Source of the DNA: JAIBJN01 sp963775395
Lineage (GTDB): Bacteria; Actinomycetota; Thermoleophilia; Gaiellales; Gaiellaceae
DNA length: 64,000 nucleotides
Direction of reading: 5' to 3'
Assembly: GCA_963775395.1 (NCBI GenBank)
Contig: CAVZIX010000005.1
Coordinates: 186,001 to 250,000, forward strand
Below the pieces are notes generated by a model that searched no databases, had not been told where the DNA came from, and was given only the letters and a program-made list of their open reading frames with translations. Below are positions 16,042 to 25,131 of this stretch, one piece after another. Both the position numbers and the translations under genes were made by a program. Every line of letters starts with the position of its first letter. The stretch's first letter is position 1.

Positions 16042-18789
16042 TCAGCGTGCCAGCTTGAGACAGACGATGGCGCAGTCGTCCGAGAGATCGCCGCCCGAGT
16101 ACCGGCGGCAGTCCTCGAGGATCGCCGAGGCAAGCTCCTGGGCCGGGAGGTCGTGGCGCTCGGCCAGCAGGCGGTCGAGGCGCTCCTCCCCGTAGAGCTC
16201 GCCGTCGCGCCGCGCCTCGAGCACGCCGTCCGTGTAGAGGACGACCACCGACCCGGGCTCGAGCTCGACGCGCTCCGACGGGTACTCCTGGTCGGGTTCG
16301 ATCCCGAGCGGGAGGCCGGAGACGCCGAGAGTCCTCACGCGCCCGGACGGCCCGACGATCCTCGCCGGCGGGTGCCCGGCGCTGCCGCAGGCGAGCTCGC
16401 GGGCGATTGGGTCGATCACCGCGTAGAGCAGGGTGACGAACTTCCCGGGCTCGATCTCCTCGTAGACCACGTCGTTGGCGCTCGCGAGCACCGCCGACGG
16501 CTCGGCGTCCCCGCGCGCCAGGACGCGGAAGCTGAACTTCGTCATGGCCATGTCCGCAGCGGCCGAGATGCCCTTGCCGAGCACGTCACCCACGGCGACG
16601 GCGAGCCGCCCGTCCTCGAGCTGGACGAAGTCGTAGAGGTCGCCGCCGACGTCGACGCGCGCCGCCGACTGGTAGACGTGGCCGACGTCCAGCCCCCTCA
16701 CCCGCGGGAGCTCCCGCGGCAGGAGCGACCGCTGCATCGTCTCTGCGAAGTCCTTCTGCTGCTGGTAGAGGCGCGCATTGTCGATCGCGAGCGCCGCTTG
16801 CGCGCCGACGGCGAGCGCGACGTCGATGTCGTCGGACTCGAGCGGTCGCGCGGGGTCGAACGAGACGATCGTGAGCGTGCCGAGCACCTCGCCGGGCGTC
16901 GCGAGCGGGAGCACGGCCGCGGACGCGCCCCGGCGGAGGAACGGCTCGAGCACCCGGTGGACGTCCTCGGGAGAGAACATCCCGGGCCGCAGCACGACCG
17001 CGCGCTTCGCCTCCAGGAGCTCGCGGGCGAGCGGCGCCGAGAGGGGCTGCGGGTGTGCGGCGAGGCCCTCGACGACGTCGGCCAGCCGCGGGTTGGCAAC
17101 GTGGACGGCGCGCGCCGTGAGCCCGCCCGTCCTCGGGTCGGGCATCCGGATGACGGCGACGTCGGCATCGAGAAGGCCGACCATCGTGCGGGCGACCGCC
17201 TCGAGGGTCGCGTCGAGGGAGAGGCTCTCGGTGAACGATTGGCTGATCTCGTACAGGCCGCGCAGCTGTCGAGCCGCGCGGCGCTCGGAGTCGAGCGTCT
17301 GCTCGAGGATCGCCGAGAGCTCCTTGGTGCGCTCGTGCAGCCGCGCGTTCTGCACGGCGACCGCAAGCTGGCTGGAGAGCGCGATCAGGAGTCCCTCCTC
17401 GCCCTCGCGGTACGGGCGAGGCCGCGTCTTGAAGACCCCGAGGGCCCCGATGACCTCGTCCCGCACGAGCAGCGGGATGAAGAGCGCGCGGCGGACGTTG
17501 CTTTCCTCGAGTGCAGCGTCCAGGCCCGAGAGCCGAGGGTCGCCCTTCATGTCTTCGATGAAGAGGAAGCCTCGGCTGCGGAAGGGCCCGAGCGCGAGCG
17601 CGAGCAGGCGCTCCGCGAGGTCGGTGTGCGCGCCGGCGAGGTTGCGCGAGGCCGCGTCGACGAGCCGGCTGCCTTCCTGAAGATAGATCCCGACGTGTCC
17701 GCTGGACGTGAGCTCGGCCACTCGGTCGACTGCGGTCTCGAGCGTGTGGGTGAGCGAGAGCTGCGCGATCGCCTGGCTGACGACCGCGACGAGCGTCTGC
17801 GAGCGCTTGAGCGCGAGCGCGATGAGGCTGACGCGACGGCTGCGGCGCAGCGCGAGCGCGGCGCCGACCGCGAAGGGAGCGAGCCGTGCGAGCTCGGGCT
17901 CCTCGGTCTGCCCCGGCTCGAATGCCAGCTGCAGCGCCGCGACCGGCGGCTCGCCGAGCGGGACGGTGTGCACGAGCCATGGTCCGACTTCCTGTGGGAC
18001 GGACTCGCCCTCGTCGACCGCGCGGCGCACCACCTCGGGGAGCTCGGTCAGGTCGGGGGTGCGCCCGCCGAACCCGTCTGCTGCGAGGAAGGTCGGGGCG
18101 GATTCCGGCTCGATCCGCCAGAGCAGCGCACCCGCCGACTCGGCTGCCTCCCCGGCCACGCGCACGATCTGCTCGGCCGCCTCGGCCTCGTCGGCGCCGG
18201 CGGCGAGAGCCTCGCCCAGGAGCTCGAGCTGGGCGAGCGTCAGGTCCGGACGCCCGTTCGCGCTCTGGTCGAGCCGCAACGCGAGCGTCAGGTGGGCCGC
18301 CGCCGCCCGCGCGAGCGCCTGCTCGTCCGGCCCGAAGGGCAAGCCCGACCGGTAGAGCTCGAGCGCGGCGACGACCTCGCCCTCGGACGTGACGGGGACG
18401 ACCCGGACGATGGGCGCGCCGGCCCGCGCGGCGGCGCGCCGCACGGCGGCGGGGGCCGACGGGTCTCCGGGCGCGTCGTCGAGGTCGAGCTCCTCGGTCC
18501 CGGCGTCCGCAAGGGGCATCCGGGTGCCCTCGAGCTCGGCCACGAGGGCTGCCGACTCCGAGTGGACGGCGCGGGCGACGAGCCCGTTCCCGTCGGCAGC
18601 GACCCGCGCGACGACGAGGTCGGCGCCGGTGCCGAGCGCGACGGCCCGCGCGAGAGCGCGAAGCCCGGCGTCGGCCGACTCGCCGCGAACGAGCTCGAGC
18701 GCGGCGGCCGCGAAGGCGGTGAGCGCGTGGCCGGCCGCCTCGCTGGTTGCGGGGTCGGCCTGGCTCGATGCTGCGGAAACCCGCTCCAT
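16042..18789 (-). CDS. Multi-GAF sensor PP2C/SpoIIE-type serine phosphatase
   Basis: 915 residues. Four GAF-like sensory segments can be followed (about 15-150, 190-330, 350-490 and 510-680), the last ending in a short helix (AIDNARLYQQQKDFAE). The C-terminal 220 residues are a SpoIIE/RsbU phosphatase: VDVGGDLYDF, VGDVLGKGISAAADMA, GSAGHPPARIVGP, VVLYTDGVLEA and GGDLSDDCAIVCLKL carry the metal-binding Asp and Gly residues. In known systems such proteins dephosphorylate anti-anti-sigma factors. No anti-sigma partner lies nearby. GATAAT sits 6 nt before the ATG. Confidence 0.92.
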   Translation of the reverse strand: MERVSAASSQADPATSEAAGHALTAFAAAALELVRGESADAGLRALARAVALGTGADLVVARVAADGNGLVARAVHSESAALVAELEGTRMPLADAGTEELDLDDAPGDPSAPAAVRRAAARAGAPIVRVVPVTSEGEVVAALELYRSGLPFGPDEQALARAAAAHLTLALRLDQSANGRPDLTLAQLELLGEALAAGADEAEAAEQIVRVAGEAAESAGALLWRIEPESAPTFLAADGFGGRTPDLTELPEVVRRAVDEGESVPQEVGPWLVHTVPLGEPPVAALQLAFEPGQTEEPELARLAPFAVGAALALRRSRRVSLIALALKRSQTLVAVVSQAIAQLSLTHTLETAVDRVAELTSSGHVGIYLQEGSRLVDAASRNLAGAHTDLAERLLALALGPFRSRGFLFIEDMKGDPRLSGLDAALEESNVRRALFIPLLVRDEVIGALGVFKTRPRPYREGEEGLLIALSSQLAVAVQNARLHERTKELSAILEQTLDSERRAARQLRGLYEISQSFTESLSLDATLEAVARTMVGLLDADVAVIRMPDPRTGGLTARAVHVANPRLADVVEGLAAHPQPLSAPLARELLEAKRAVVLRPGMFSPEDVHRVLEPFLRRGASAAVLPLATPGEVLGTLTIVSFDPARPLESDDIDVALAVGAQAALAIDNARLYQQQKDFAETMQRSLLPRELPRVRGLDVGHVYQSAARVDVGGDLYDFVQLEDGRLAVAVGDVLGKGISAAADMAMTKFSFRVLARGDAEPSAVLASANDVVYEEIEPGKFVTLLYAVIDPIARELACGSAGHPPARIVGPSGRVRTLGVSGLPLGIEPDQEYPSERVELEPGSVVVLYTDGVLEARRDGELYGEERLDRLLAERHDLPAQELASAILEDCRRYSGGDLSDDCAIVCLKLAR

Positions 18790-18795
18790 ATCGTC

Positions 18796-18801
18796 ATTAT
18801 C
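18796..18801 (-). promoter_or_regulatory. -10-like hexamer GATAAT, leaderless arrangement
   Basis: GATAAT on the minus strand is 6 nt before the ATG of the SpoIIE phosphatase gene. Confidence 0.4.
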
Positions 18802-18874
18802 GCCCCGTCACGAGGGTCGGCGGAAGGTCGGCTCCGGTTGCAGCATCCGTCCCGAACGGCAACAATCGCGTGCC

Positions 18875-19126
18875 ATGGCAGCACCTGCACCGCGCCGAGT
18901 CGACTGGGAGGAGCTTCCACTCGAGGATCCGCCCCCCGTCGACCCACACGCCGTTCGGCGCCGGCTCCGCAAGGAGCGCGCCAAGCGACGGGCTCGCATC
19001 GACCACCGGCACGAGCAGCGGCTCGCCGGCCTGCGCTTCCTCTTCCTCATCGGCGTCCTGATCTTCCTGACGCTCTTCCTCGGCCTCTCGATCTGGGAAA
19101 AGATCGGGTCGCTCTTCGGGCTGTAG
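18875..19126 (+). CDS. Small single-pass membrane protein, unknown
   Basis: 83 residues. The first 55 are charged (VDWEELPLEDPPPVDPHAV, then a basic RRRLRKERAKRRARI segment), followed by one membrane span (FLFLIGVLIFLTLFLGLSIW) and a short tail. I do not recognise a family. It precedes another small membrane protein gene by 6 nt on the same strand, which supports it being real. Confidence 0.6.
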   Translation: MAAPAPRRVDWEELPLEDPPPVDPHAVRRRLRKERAKRRARIDHRHEQRLAGLRFLFLIGVLIFLTLFLGLSIWEKIGSLFGL

Positions 19127-19132
19127 CGCGGC

Positions 19133-19603
19133 ATGGAGGACGTGCCGGGAGCGACGGGAGGAGTCCGGCTCACGGCCGGGCCCGGGCCTCAGGCTGCGGG
19201 GCTCTGGCGGACGGGCGAGCTCCTGGCCTGGCTGGGTGGCCTCGTCCTTACGCTGGGAGCGTTCATGGGCTGGTACTCCGTGTCGGTCGACCTGCGCGGT
19301 GGGCTGTCGGTTCTCGGCTGGAACACCGGCGCGATCGGCAAGCTCGTCTTTGCCATCGGGCTCGCGGTGCTGCTGCTCCTCGGGCTCCGCGCGTTCGGCG
19401 TCGAGCTCCCGCCGAGCATCCCGGACGGCATGGTGGTCGCCGGCCTCGGTCTCGCCAGCACGATTCTCGTCCTCATCCGGCTGATCGACATCCCCGAGAA
19501 GTTCCAGCCGGCGGTGGGCCGCGGAATCGGCCTGTGGCTCAGCCTTCTGGCCTCGCTTCTACTGATCGTCGCGGGGCTCCTGAAGTCGGCTGAAGACGCC
19601 TGA
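19133..19603 (+). CDS. Four-span membrane protein, unknown
   Basis: 156 residues with four predicted membrane segments (near 30-50, 65-85, 97-115 and 128-150) and no recognisable motif. It follows the gene ending at 19126 by 6 nt and probably shares its transcript. Its 3' end overlaps the convergent PAP2 gene by about 65 nt. Function unknown. Confidence 0.65.
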   Translation: MEDVPGATGGVRLTAGPGPQAAGLWRTGELLAWLGGLVLTLGAFMGWYSVSVDLRGGLSVLGWNTGAIGKLVFAIGLAVLLLLGLRAFGVELPPSIPDGMVVAGLGLASTILVLIRLIDIPEKFQPAVGRGIGLWLSLLASLLLIVAGLLKSAEDA

Positions 19604-20096
19604 CGAGCACGACCGCGACCAGGCCGACGACGACTCCCAGGGCGGCGCCTGCCGCGACGTCGAACGGGTAGTGAACGCCGACGTAGACGCGGCCGAAGGC
19701 AACGGCCGCGGCAAGGAGGCCGAGCGCCCAGGCCCAGCGTCCGCCGAGAAGGTAGGCGAGGATCACCGCGCCGGCTGCGCTCGCCGCAGCATGCCCTGAC
19801 GGCATCGAGCTGCTGAGGTCCCACCGCAGGAGCGGATCGGCCTCGGGGAGGACCTCGTACGGCCGCTGCCGGTCGAAGGCCGTCTTGAGGAGCGCGGCGA
19901 GCAGGTCCGCCGTCCAGACGGTCGCAGCCGTGACGAGGCTCGTCAGGAGGGGCGGCTTGCCGGCGACCAAGGCGAGCAGCGCCGCCAGAACGATCCACAG
20001 CAGGGCGGCGTACGTCGCCGCCGACAGGCCGACGAAGAGCCAGTCGAACGGTGCCGCGCGGTGCTCGACGACCCAGGTGAAGAGGTCGCTGTCCAG
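19539..20096 (-). CDS. PAP2-family phosphatase, membrane; start uncertain (CTG 20096 or TTG 19970)
   Basis: The core has the PAP2 motifs K-x6-R-P (KTAFDRQRP), PSGHA and G-R-V-Y-V-G-V-H-Y-P-F-D, so it probably removes phosphate from a membrane lipid such as phosphatidate or undecaprenyl diphosphate. The first standard start is TTG 19970, but 42 more codons in frame upstream give a convincing N-terminus (D-L-F-T-W-V-V-E-H-R, then a membrane span) beginning at a CTG at 20096, just after the stop of the HTH-receiver gene. No ATG, GTG or TTG lies in that extension, so a CTG start or a base error is proposed. Confidence 0.8.
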   Translation of the reverse strand: MDSDLFTWVVEHRAAPFDWLFVGLSAATYAALLWIVLAALLALVAGKPPLLTSLVTAATVWTADLLAALLKTAFDRQRPYEVLPEADPLLRWDLSSSMPSGHAAASAAGAVILAYLLGGRWAWALGLLAAAVAFGRVYVGVHYPFDVAAGAALGVVVGLVAVVLVRRLQPTSGAPRRSVEARPEG

Positions 20097-20107
20097 CCCT
20101 CCCAGGG

Positions 20108-20713
20108 CTACGACCGTAGCAGCTGCTTCGTCGCCGCCAGGAGGCGGCTGGGGTCGAGCGGCTTGCCGATGAACGCCTGGGCGCCGCGCGACTTCGCCTC
20201 GCCGGCCTGGTCGAGCTTCCCGCTGTACATGATCACCGGGATCGTGTCGACGCCGTGGCGCTCCTGGACGCGCCGGAGCATCTCCCAGCCGTCCATCCTC
20301 GGCATCTGCACGTCGAGCAGGATCAGGTCCGGCGGCTCGGCGTCGAGCGCCGCGAGGCCTTCGTCCGCGCTGGCCGCCTCCCGCACGGTGTAACCGTCCG
20401 CCTCCAGGTTGGCGCGGATGAAGTCGCGGAGGCCCGGGTCGTCGTCGACGACGAGCACGCGCAGCCCGCTGGTTTGCCTGGCAGAGGCGTCAGTGCGCGG
20501 TGCGGCGAGAAACGCCTCCAGGTCCGAACGGCGGAAGCGACGGTGGCCGCCCGGGGTGTAGAACGCCGGCAGAAGCTTTCGGTCAGCCCACTTGCGCACG
20601 GTGGACTGCGCCGCCCCGAGAAAGGCGGCGGCTTGGCCGAGGGTAAGCCACTCCCGGCCGACATCCGCCGGCTGCCGCGCGCCGCCGGACTCCCGCTGTC
20701 CGTTGCCTGGCAT
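20108..20713 (-). CDS. Excisionase/MerR-type HTH fused to a receiver domain
   Basis: About 201 residues. Residues 20-70 are an HTH-17/MerR-like DNA-binding domain (WLTLGQAAAFLGAAQSTVRK, then TPGGHRRFRRSDLEAFL). Residues 80-200 are a complete receiver: VVDDDPGLRDF acidic pocket, LILLDVQMPRMDGWE phosphoacceptor Asp, IPVIMYSG, and the Lys in FIGKPLD. DNA-binding first and receiver last is the reverse of ordinary response regulators. A companion kinase is not adjacent. The ATG at 20713 is chosen over an upstream TTG. The upstream region (20720-20760) is AT-rich for this genome and may hold its promoter. Confidence 0.88.
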   Translation of the reverse strand: MPGNGQRESGGARQPADVGREWLTLGQAAAFLGAAQSTVRKWADRKLLPAFYTPGGHRRFRRSDLEAFLAAPRTDASARQTSGLRVLVVDDDPGLRDFIRANLEADGYTVREAASADEGLAALDAEPPDLILLDVQMPRMDGWEMLRRVQERHGVDTIPVIMYSGKLDQAGEAKSRGAQAFIGKPLDPSRLLAATKQLLRS

Positions 20714-20784
20714 TGGCCGCAACTAAAAAAACTACCAAATCTTGACCTTTCTTCCCGCCCGGCCGCGAAATACTGTACGCCCGT

Positions 20785-21039
20785 CTAGCCCCCGCCGGTG
20801 GTGACGGTGACCGTCCGCTCTCTCGGCTCGACGGTCAGGGGCTCGATCGTGCGGACGATCGTTTGCGTGCCACCAGGCTCGGGAGCCTGCTCGACGGCCC
20901 GCCCGATCGCGAGCCCGGCAAGGAAGACGACGGCGAGGACCGCCAGGCGGACGATCCAGCTCACGACGCGCCGTCCCGTGGACGAGCGCCGCGCGCGTTC
21001 GCGCTCCCGAGCCCGCGCTCTTGGGGATTCGACGGCCAT
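20785..21039 (-). CDS. Small single-pass membrane protein, unknown
   Basis: 84 residues: a basic, Arg-rich N-terminus, one membrane span (WIVRLAVLAVVFLAGLAIGRA), then an extracytoplasmic tail rich in Thr and Val. No family is recognised. It starts 4 nt after the stop of the gene at 21044, so it is probably cotranscribed with that gene and DUF501. Confidence 0.55.
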   Translation of the reverse strand: MAVESPRARARERERARRSSTGRRVVSWIVRLAVLAVVFLAGLAIGRAVEQAPEPGGTQTIVRTIEPLTVEPRERTVTVTTGGG

Positions 21040-21043
21040 CGAT

Positions 21044-21355
21044 TCAGGGCCGGTAGTCGCTCGCGCCGCGCGCGTAGTGTGCAAACGCCGCATCCTGCAC
21101 GAGCGCGGAGTCCCGAACTCCGGCCCGCGCGCGGGGCGGCGTCGACCGAACGACGACGTCGCGCACCCAGTCCTCCGAGCCCGCGTACACGCCGGCGAGA
21201 TCCGCGAGCGTGAAGGTCTGACCCACGCGGCGGCGGAGCTCGGCGACCACCTCGTCGATCAGGATCCAGAGATGGCGCGAGCGGGCTGTGTCCTCGCCTT
21301 CGGCGTCGAGGCGGCGAAGGCCGTCGTCCCACTGGTGGCGGGCAGCCTGGAGCAT
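21044..21355 (-). CDS. Small helical protein of unknown function
   Basis: 103 residues: M-L-Q-A-A-R-H-Q-W-D-D-G at the start, ILIDEVVAELRRRVGQTFTLADLAGVYAG in the middle and an AHYARGASDYRP tail. I do not recognise the family. The ATG overlaps the stop of the DUF501 gene (TGATG), indicating translational coupling. In many actinobacteria the position after DUF501 is occupied by an exopolyphosphatase (Ppx/GppA) gene, which is absent here. Confidence 0.6.
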   Translation of the reverse strand: MLQAARHQWDDGLRRLDAEGEDTARSRHLWILIDEVVAELRRRVGQTFTLADLAGVYAGSEDWVRDVVVRSTPPRARAGVRDSALVQDAAFAHYARGASDYRP

Positions 21356-21834
21356 CACGCCGACCCGCTCCCGTTCGCGGCCGCGCCGCAGCGGGCGTCC
21401 GGACACCACGTCTCGCCGGCCTCGGCCACGACGGCCTCCCCGAGGTCGTAGCCCGGCCGCGCGAGGGCGAAGGCGGCGTGCGCGTGGAGGCACTTGAGCT
21501 TCCCCGGCTCGCGCGTGCCGCCGATGCCCACGTCGAGCTCCGGCCGCAGGTCGCGCTGCTCGCGATCCGCACGCTCGAGGCTCGCCCGTAGGGCCGGGTC
21601 GGAGGCCGCCTCCTGCGACCAGCGCTCGACGCCGCCGGCCGCCTCGAGCCGCGCGATCGCGGCAACGAGCCAGGGACAGGTCAGGTAGTACGTCGTCGGG
21701 AACGGTCGGCCGTCGTCGTCGAACGGCGCCTGTTCCGTAACCGCGGGAAAGCCGTGCGGACAGCGGACAGCCACCCGCCGAAACGGCCTGGCGGGACGTC
21801 CGAGCTGCCAGGAGACCACCCTCCCGTCGTCCAT
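21355..21834 (-). CDS. DUF501 domain protein
   Basis: 159 residues matching DUF501, a family mostly found beside ftsB and eno in actinobacteria: VAVRCPHGFPAVTEQAP, FPTTYYLTCPWLVAAIARLE, LDVGIGGTREPGKLKCLHAH and a C-terminal CPDARC. Function unknown. Cys and His residues (C-P-H, C-L-H-A-H, C-P-x3-C) could bind a metal. It starts 6 nt after a TACCAT hexamer. Confidence 0.9.
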   Translation of the reverse strand: MDDGRVVSWQLGRPARPFRRVAVRCPHGFPAVTEQAPFDDDGRPFPTTYYLTCPWLVAAIARLEAAGGVERWSQEAASDPALRASLERADREQRDLRPELDVGIGGTREPGKLKCLHAHAAFALARPGYDLGEAVVAEAGETWCPDARCGAAANGSGSA

Positions 21835-21838
21835 CCGA

Positions 21839-22195
21839 TCATGGTATCCGCGGCCCGGCGCCGCCCTGCCGGTCGCGCGTCCACTGACTCACATCGACGT
21901 GGAAGAGGCGCTCGCCCGGCTTGACGAGACCGAGCCGTCTGGCCGAGCGCTCGATGAACTCGTTCGTCCCGGCCTCCTCGAGATTCTCCTCGAGCCGGGT
22001 GTTGCGCTGCTCGAGGCGCTCGACCTGGGCGCGGCGCGCGGCGACATCCTCCTCGGCCTCGCGGTAGGCCCGTAGCGGCTGGACGTAGCCGACGGCGACG
22101 ACCAGAAGGATGGCAATGCCGATCCACCGAAGCGCGAGTGCGGACTTCGACGGACGTTTGGATGCGCGACGGCGACCCCGGGCTGCCATGGGCAT
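21839..22195 (-). CDS. FtsB/DivIC-type septum formation initiator
   Basis: 118 residues: basic N-terminus, one membrane span (LRWIGIAILLVVAVGYVQPL), then an extracytoplasmic coiled coil (REAEEDVAARRAQVERLEQR) and the conserved end N-x-F-I-E-R-x-A-R-x-L-G-L-V-K-P-G-E. It is a single-pass divisome protein that links FtsQ and FtsL. The eno (pyk) - ftsB - DUF501 order is conserved in actinobacteria, which supports the call. It is transcribed away from pyk by about 87 nt. Confidence 0.9.
   Translation of the reverse strand: MPMAARGRRRASKRPSKSALALRWIGIAILLVVAVGYVQPLRAYREAEEDVAARRAQVERLEQRNTRLEENLEEAGTNEFIERSARRLGLVKPGERLFHVDVSQWTRDRQGGAGPRIP
21841..21846 (-). promoter_or_regulatory. -10-like hexamer TACCAT, leaderless arrangement
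   Basis: TACCAT on the minus strand, then 6 nt (GATCGG), then the ATG of the DUF501 gene. Confidence 0.4.
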
Positions 22196-22282
22196 GCGAA
22201 CTTCGACCGCAGCCCATAGCCTCCTTCCCGCGGCACGAAGAAGCGTACGAGCCGCGTCGGACGGACACGGCCCGCTCCCGGC

Positions 22283-23701
22283 TCAGGCCGTCTCGACCTT
22301 GATGACGTTCGTGGTGCCCGGCACGTTCACCGCGGTGCCTGCGGTGATGACGATGCGGTCGCCGGGGTTCACGAGCCCGGTCTCGCGCGCGGCCTCGAGC
22401 GCACGGGCCCAGAGGTCGTCGACGTTCTTCGCCTCCTCGATCTCCGAAGAGACCACGCCCCACTCGAGCGCGAGCTGCTGCACGGCCTGGCGTTTGTGCG
22501 TCACGGCGATGATCGGCCGGCGTGGCCGGTGGCGGGCCACGGCCGAGGCGGTGCGCCCCGAGTACGTGGGCACGAGGATGGCCGCGGCGCCGAGCACCTC
22601 CGCGATGTCGCAGGCGGCGTTGGACATCGCCTCGCCGACGGTCGGAAACGGCTGGTCGGCGGCCTGCGCGAGCTCGTGCCGGTAGCTGACGCTCGGCTCC
22701 ACGACCCTCGCCATCCGGTCCATGAACGCGACGCTCTCGAACGGGTACTGGCCGACGGCCGTCTCCCCGGAGAGCATGACCGCCGAGGTCCCGTCGAGGA
22801 TCGCGTTGGCCACGTCGCTCGCCTCCGCCCTCGTCGGCTCGGGCCGGGTGATCATCGACTCGAGCATCTGGGTTGCGGTGATCGCCGGCTTGCCGTGCTC
22901 GAGAGCGGAGAGGATCACGCGCTTCTGGACGAGGGGGACGGCAGCCGGCCCGATCTCGACGCCGAGGTCGCCGCGGGCGACCATCACGGCGTCGGATGCG
23001 CTGATGATCGCGTCGAGCTCCTCCAGTGCCTCGGCCTTCTCGATCTTCGCGATCACGAGCGCCTTCGCATCCGCGGCGTTCAGGAGCTCCCGCAGGCCCC
23101 GGCAGTCCTCGGCCGAGCGGACGAAGGAGAGGGCGACGTAGTCGATGCCGAGCGTGAGGGCGAACTCGAGGTCGTGCAGGTCCTTCTCGGTCACCGAGGG
23201 GACCGGGATGGGCACGCCGGGGACGTTGACTCCCTTGTGCGCGCCCACGGCGCCGCCGACGACCACCGTGGTGCGGACGCGGACCCCGTCGACCTCCTCG
23301 ACGCGCAGGCGCACGAGCCCGTCGTCGATGAGGACCTCGTGCCCGGGCTGGAGCACCTGCGTGAGCACGGCCGGAAGCACAGGCAGGTCGCCGGTCGCGC
23401 CGTTCTCGCCTCCGCTGAGGATGACCGAGTCGCCCTCGACGAGGATCCGCGGGCTCTCGAGGTCGCCGACCCGCAGCTTCGGCCCCTGGAGGTCGGCGAT
23501 CAGCGCGAGCGGCCGGCCGGCGCGCTCCTGCGCGTCGCGGATGATCTGCGCCCGCTCGCCGTGCTCGTCGTGCGTCCCGTGCGAGAAGTTGAGCCGGGCG
23601 GCGTCCATGCCCGCCGCGACGAGCCGGTCGACGGCCGCCGCGGACGACGTCGCCGGCCCGATCGTGCAGACGATCTTGGTGCTGCGATGCCCGTCCGTCA
23701 C
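22283..23701 (-). CDS. pyk: Pyruvate kinase
   Basis: About 472 residues. Conserved motifs: KIVCTIGPATSS at the start, MDAARLNFSHG, the Lys-containing VIAKIEKAEALEELD, catalytic VMVARGDLGVE, and TRPEPTRAEASDVANAILDG before the B-domain exit. The C-terminal domain (IAVTHKRQAVQQLALEWGV) completes it. It makes pyruvate and ATP from phosphoenolpyruvate. Two GTG codons are possible starts (23710 and 23701). I prefer 23701 because it lies 7 nt after a TAACGT hexamer, as at other leaderless-like starts here. Confidence 0.95.
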   Translation of the reverse strand: MTDGHRSTKIVCTIGPATSSAAAVDRLVAAGMDAARLNFSHGTHDEHGERAQIIRDAQERAGRPLALIADLQGPKLRVGDLESPRILVEGDSVILSGGENGATGDLPVLPAVLTQVLQPGHEVLIDDGLVRLRVEEVDGVRVRTTVVVGGAVGAHKGVNVPGVPIPVPSVTEKDLHDLEFALTLGIDYVALSFVRSAEDCRGLRELLNAADAKALVIAKIEKAEALEELDAIISASDAVMVARGDLGVEIGPAAVPLVQKRVILSALEHGKPAITATQMLESMITRPEPTRAEASDVANAILDGTSAVMLSGETAVGQYPFESVAFMDRMARVVEPSVSYRHELAQAADQPFPTVGEAMSNAACDIAEVLGAAAILVPTYSGRTASAVARHRPRRPIIAVTHKRQAVQQLALEWGVVSSEIEEAKNVDDLWARALEAARETGLVNPGDRIVITAGTAVNVPGTTNVIKVETA

Positions 23702-23708
23702 AGCAGGC

Positions 23709-23714
23709 ACGTTA
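23709..23714 (-). promoter_or_regulatory. -10-like hexamer TAACGT before pyk
   Basis: TAACGT on the minus strand ends 7 nt before the GTG at 23701, supporting that start for pyk. Confidence 0.35.
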
Positions 23715-23753
23715 GCGCGCCCGCCTGCCGCTCCCGCGCCTCGATTCACATCC

Positions 23754-23827
23754 TCGGGGGCCCCCCGATTTTCGACACTACGGCGAAAAAGCGCACGCGT
23801 GGCGCGCGGAGTCGCGTCGAGTGTGTG
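23754..23827. repeat. Structured intergenic element, copy A (downstream of eno)
   Basis: Located between eno and pyk. Reading the plus strand: G5/C6 palindrome at 23754-23768; hairpin 1, TTTTCG (23769-23774) pairing CGAAAA (23784-23789); hairpin 2, ACGCG (23795-23799) pairing CGCGT (23813-23817) around the loop TGGCGCGCGGAGT; then CGAGTGTGTG (23818-23827). Copy B near 30689-30760 has the same order and nearly the same loop and tail, with different stem bases that still pair. See findings. Confidence 0.6.
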
Positions 23828-23852
23828 TCAAGCGCCGGCGCCCGGCTCACGC

Positions 23853-25127
<1,275 letters not shown>

Positions 25128-25131
<4 letters not shown>

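Noticed and set aside
15928..19593. 1221-residue plus-strand open frame
   Set aside because: It lies antisense over the GAF/SpoIIE phosphatase and spermidine-synthase-like genes. Its composition (Arg, Glu, Asp and Gly rich with no motif) is the usual antisense shadow in high-GC DNA.
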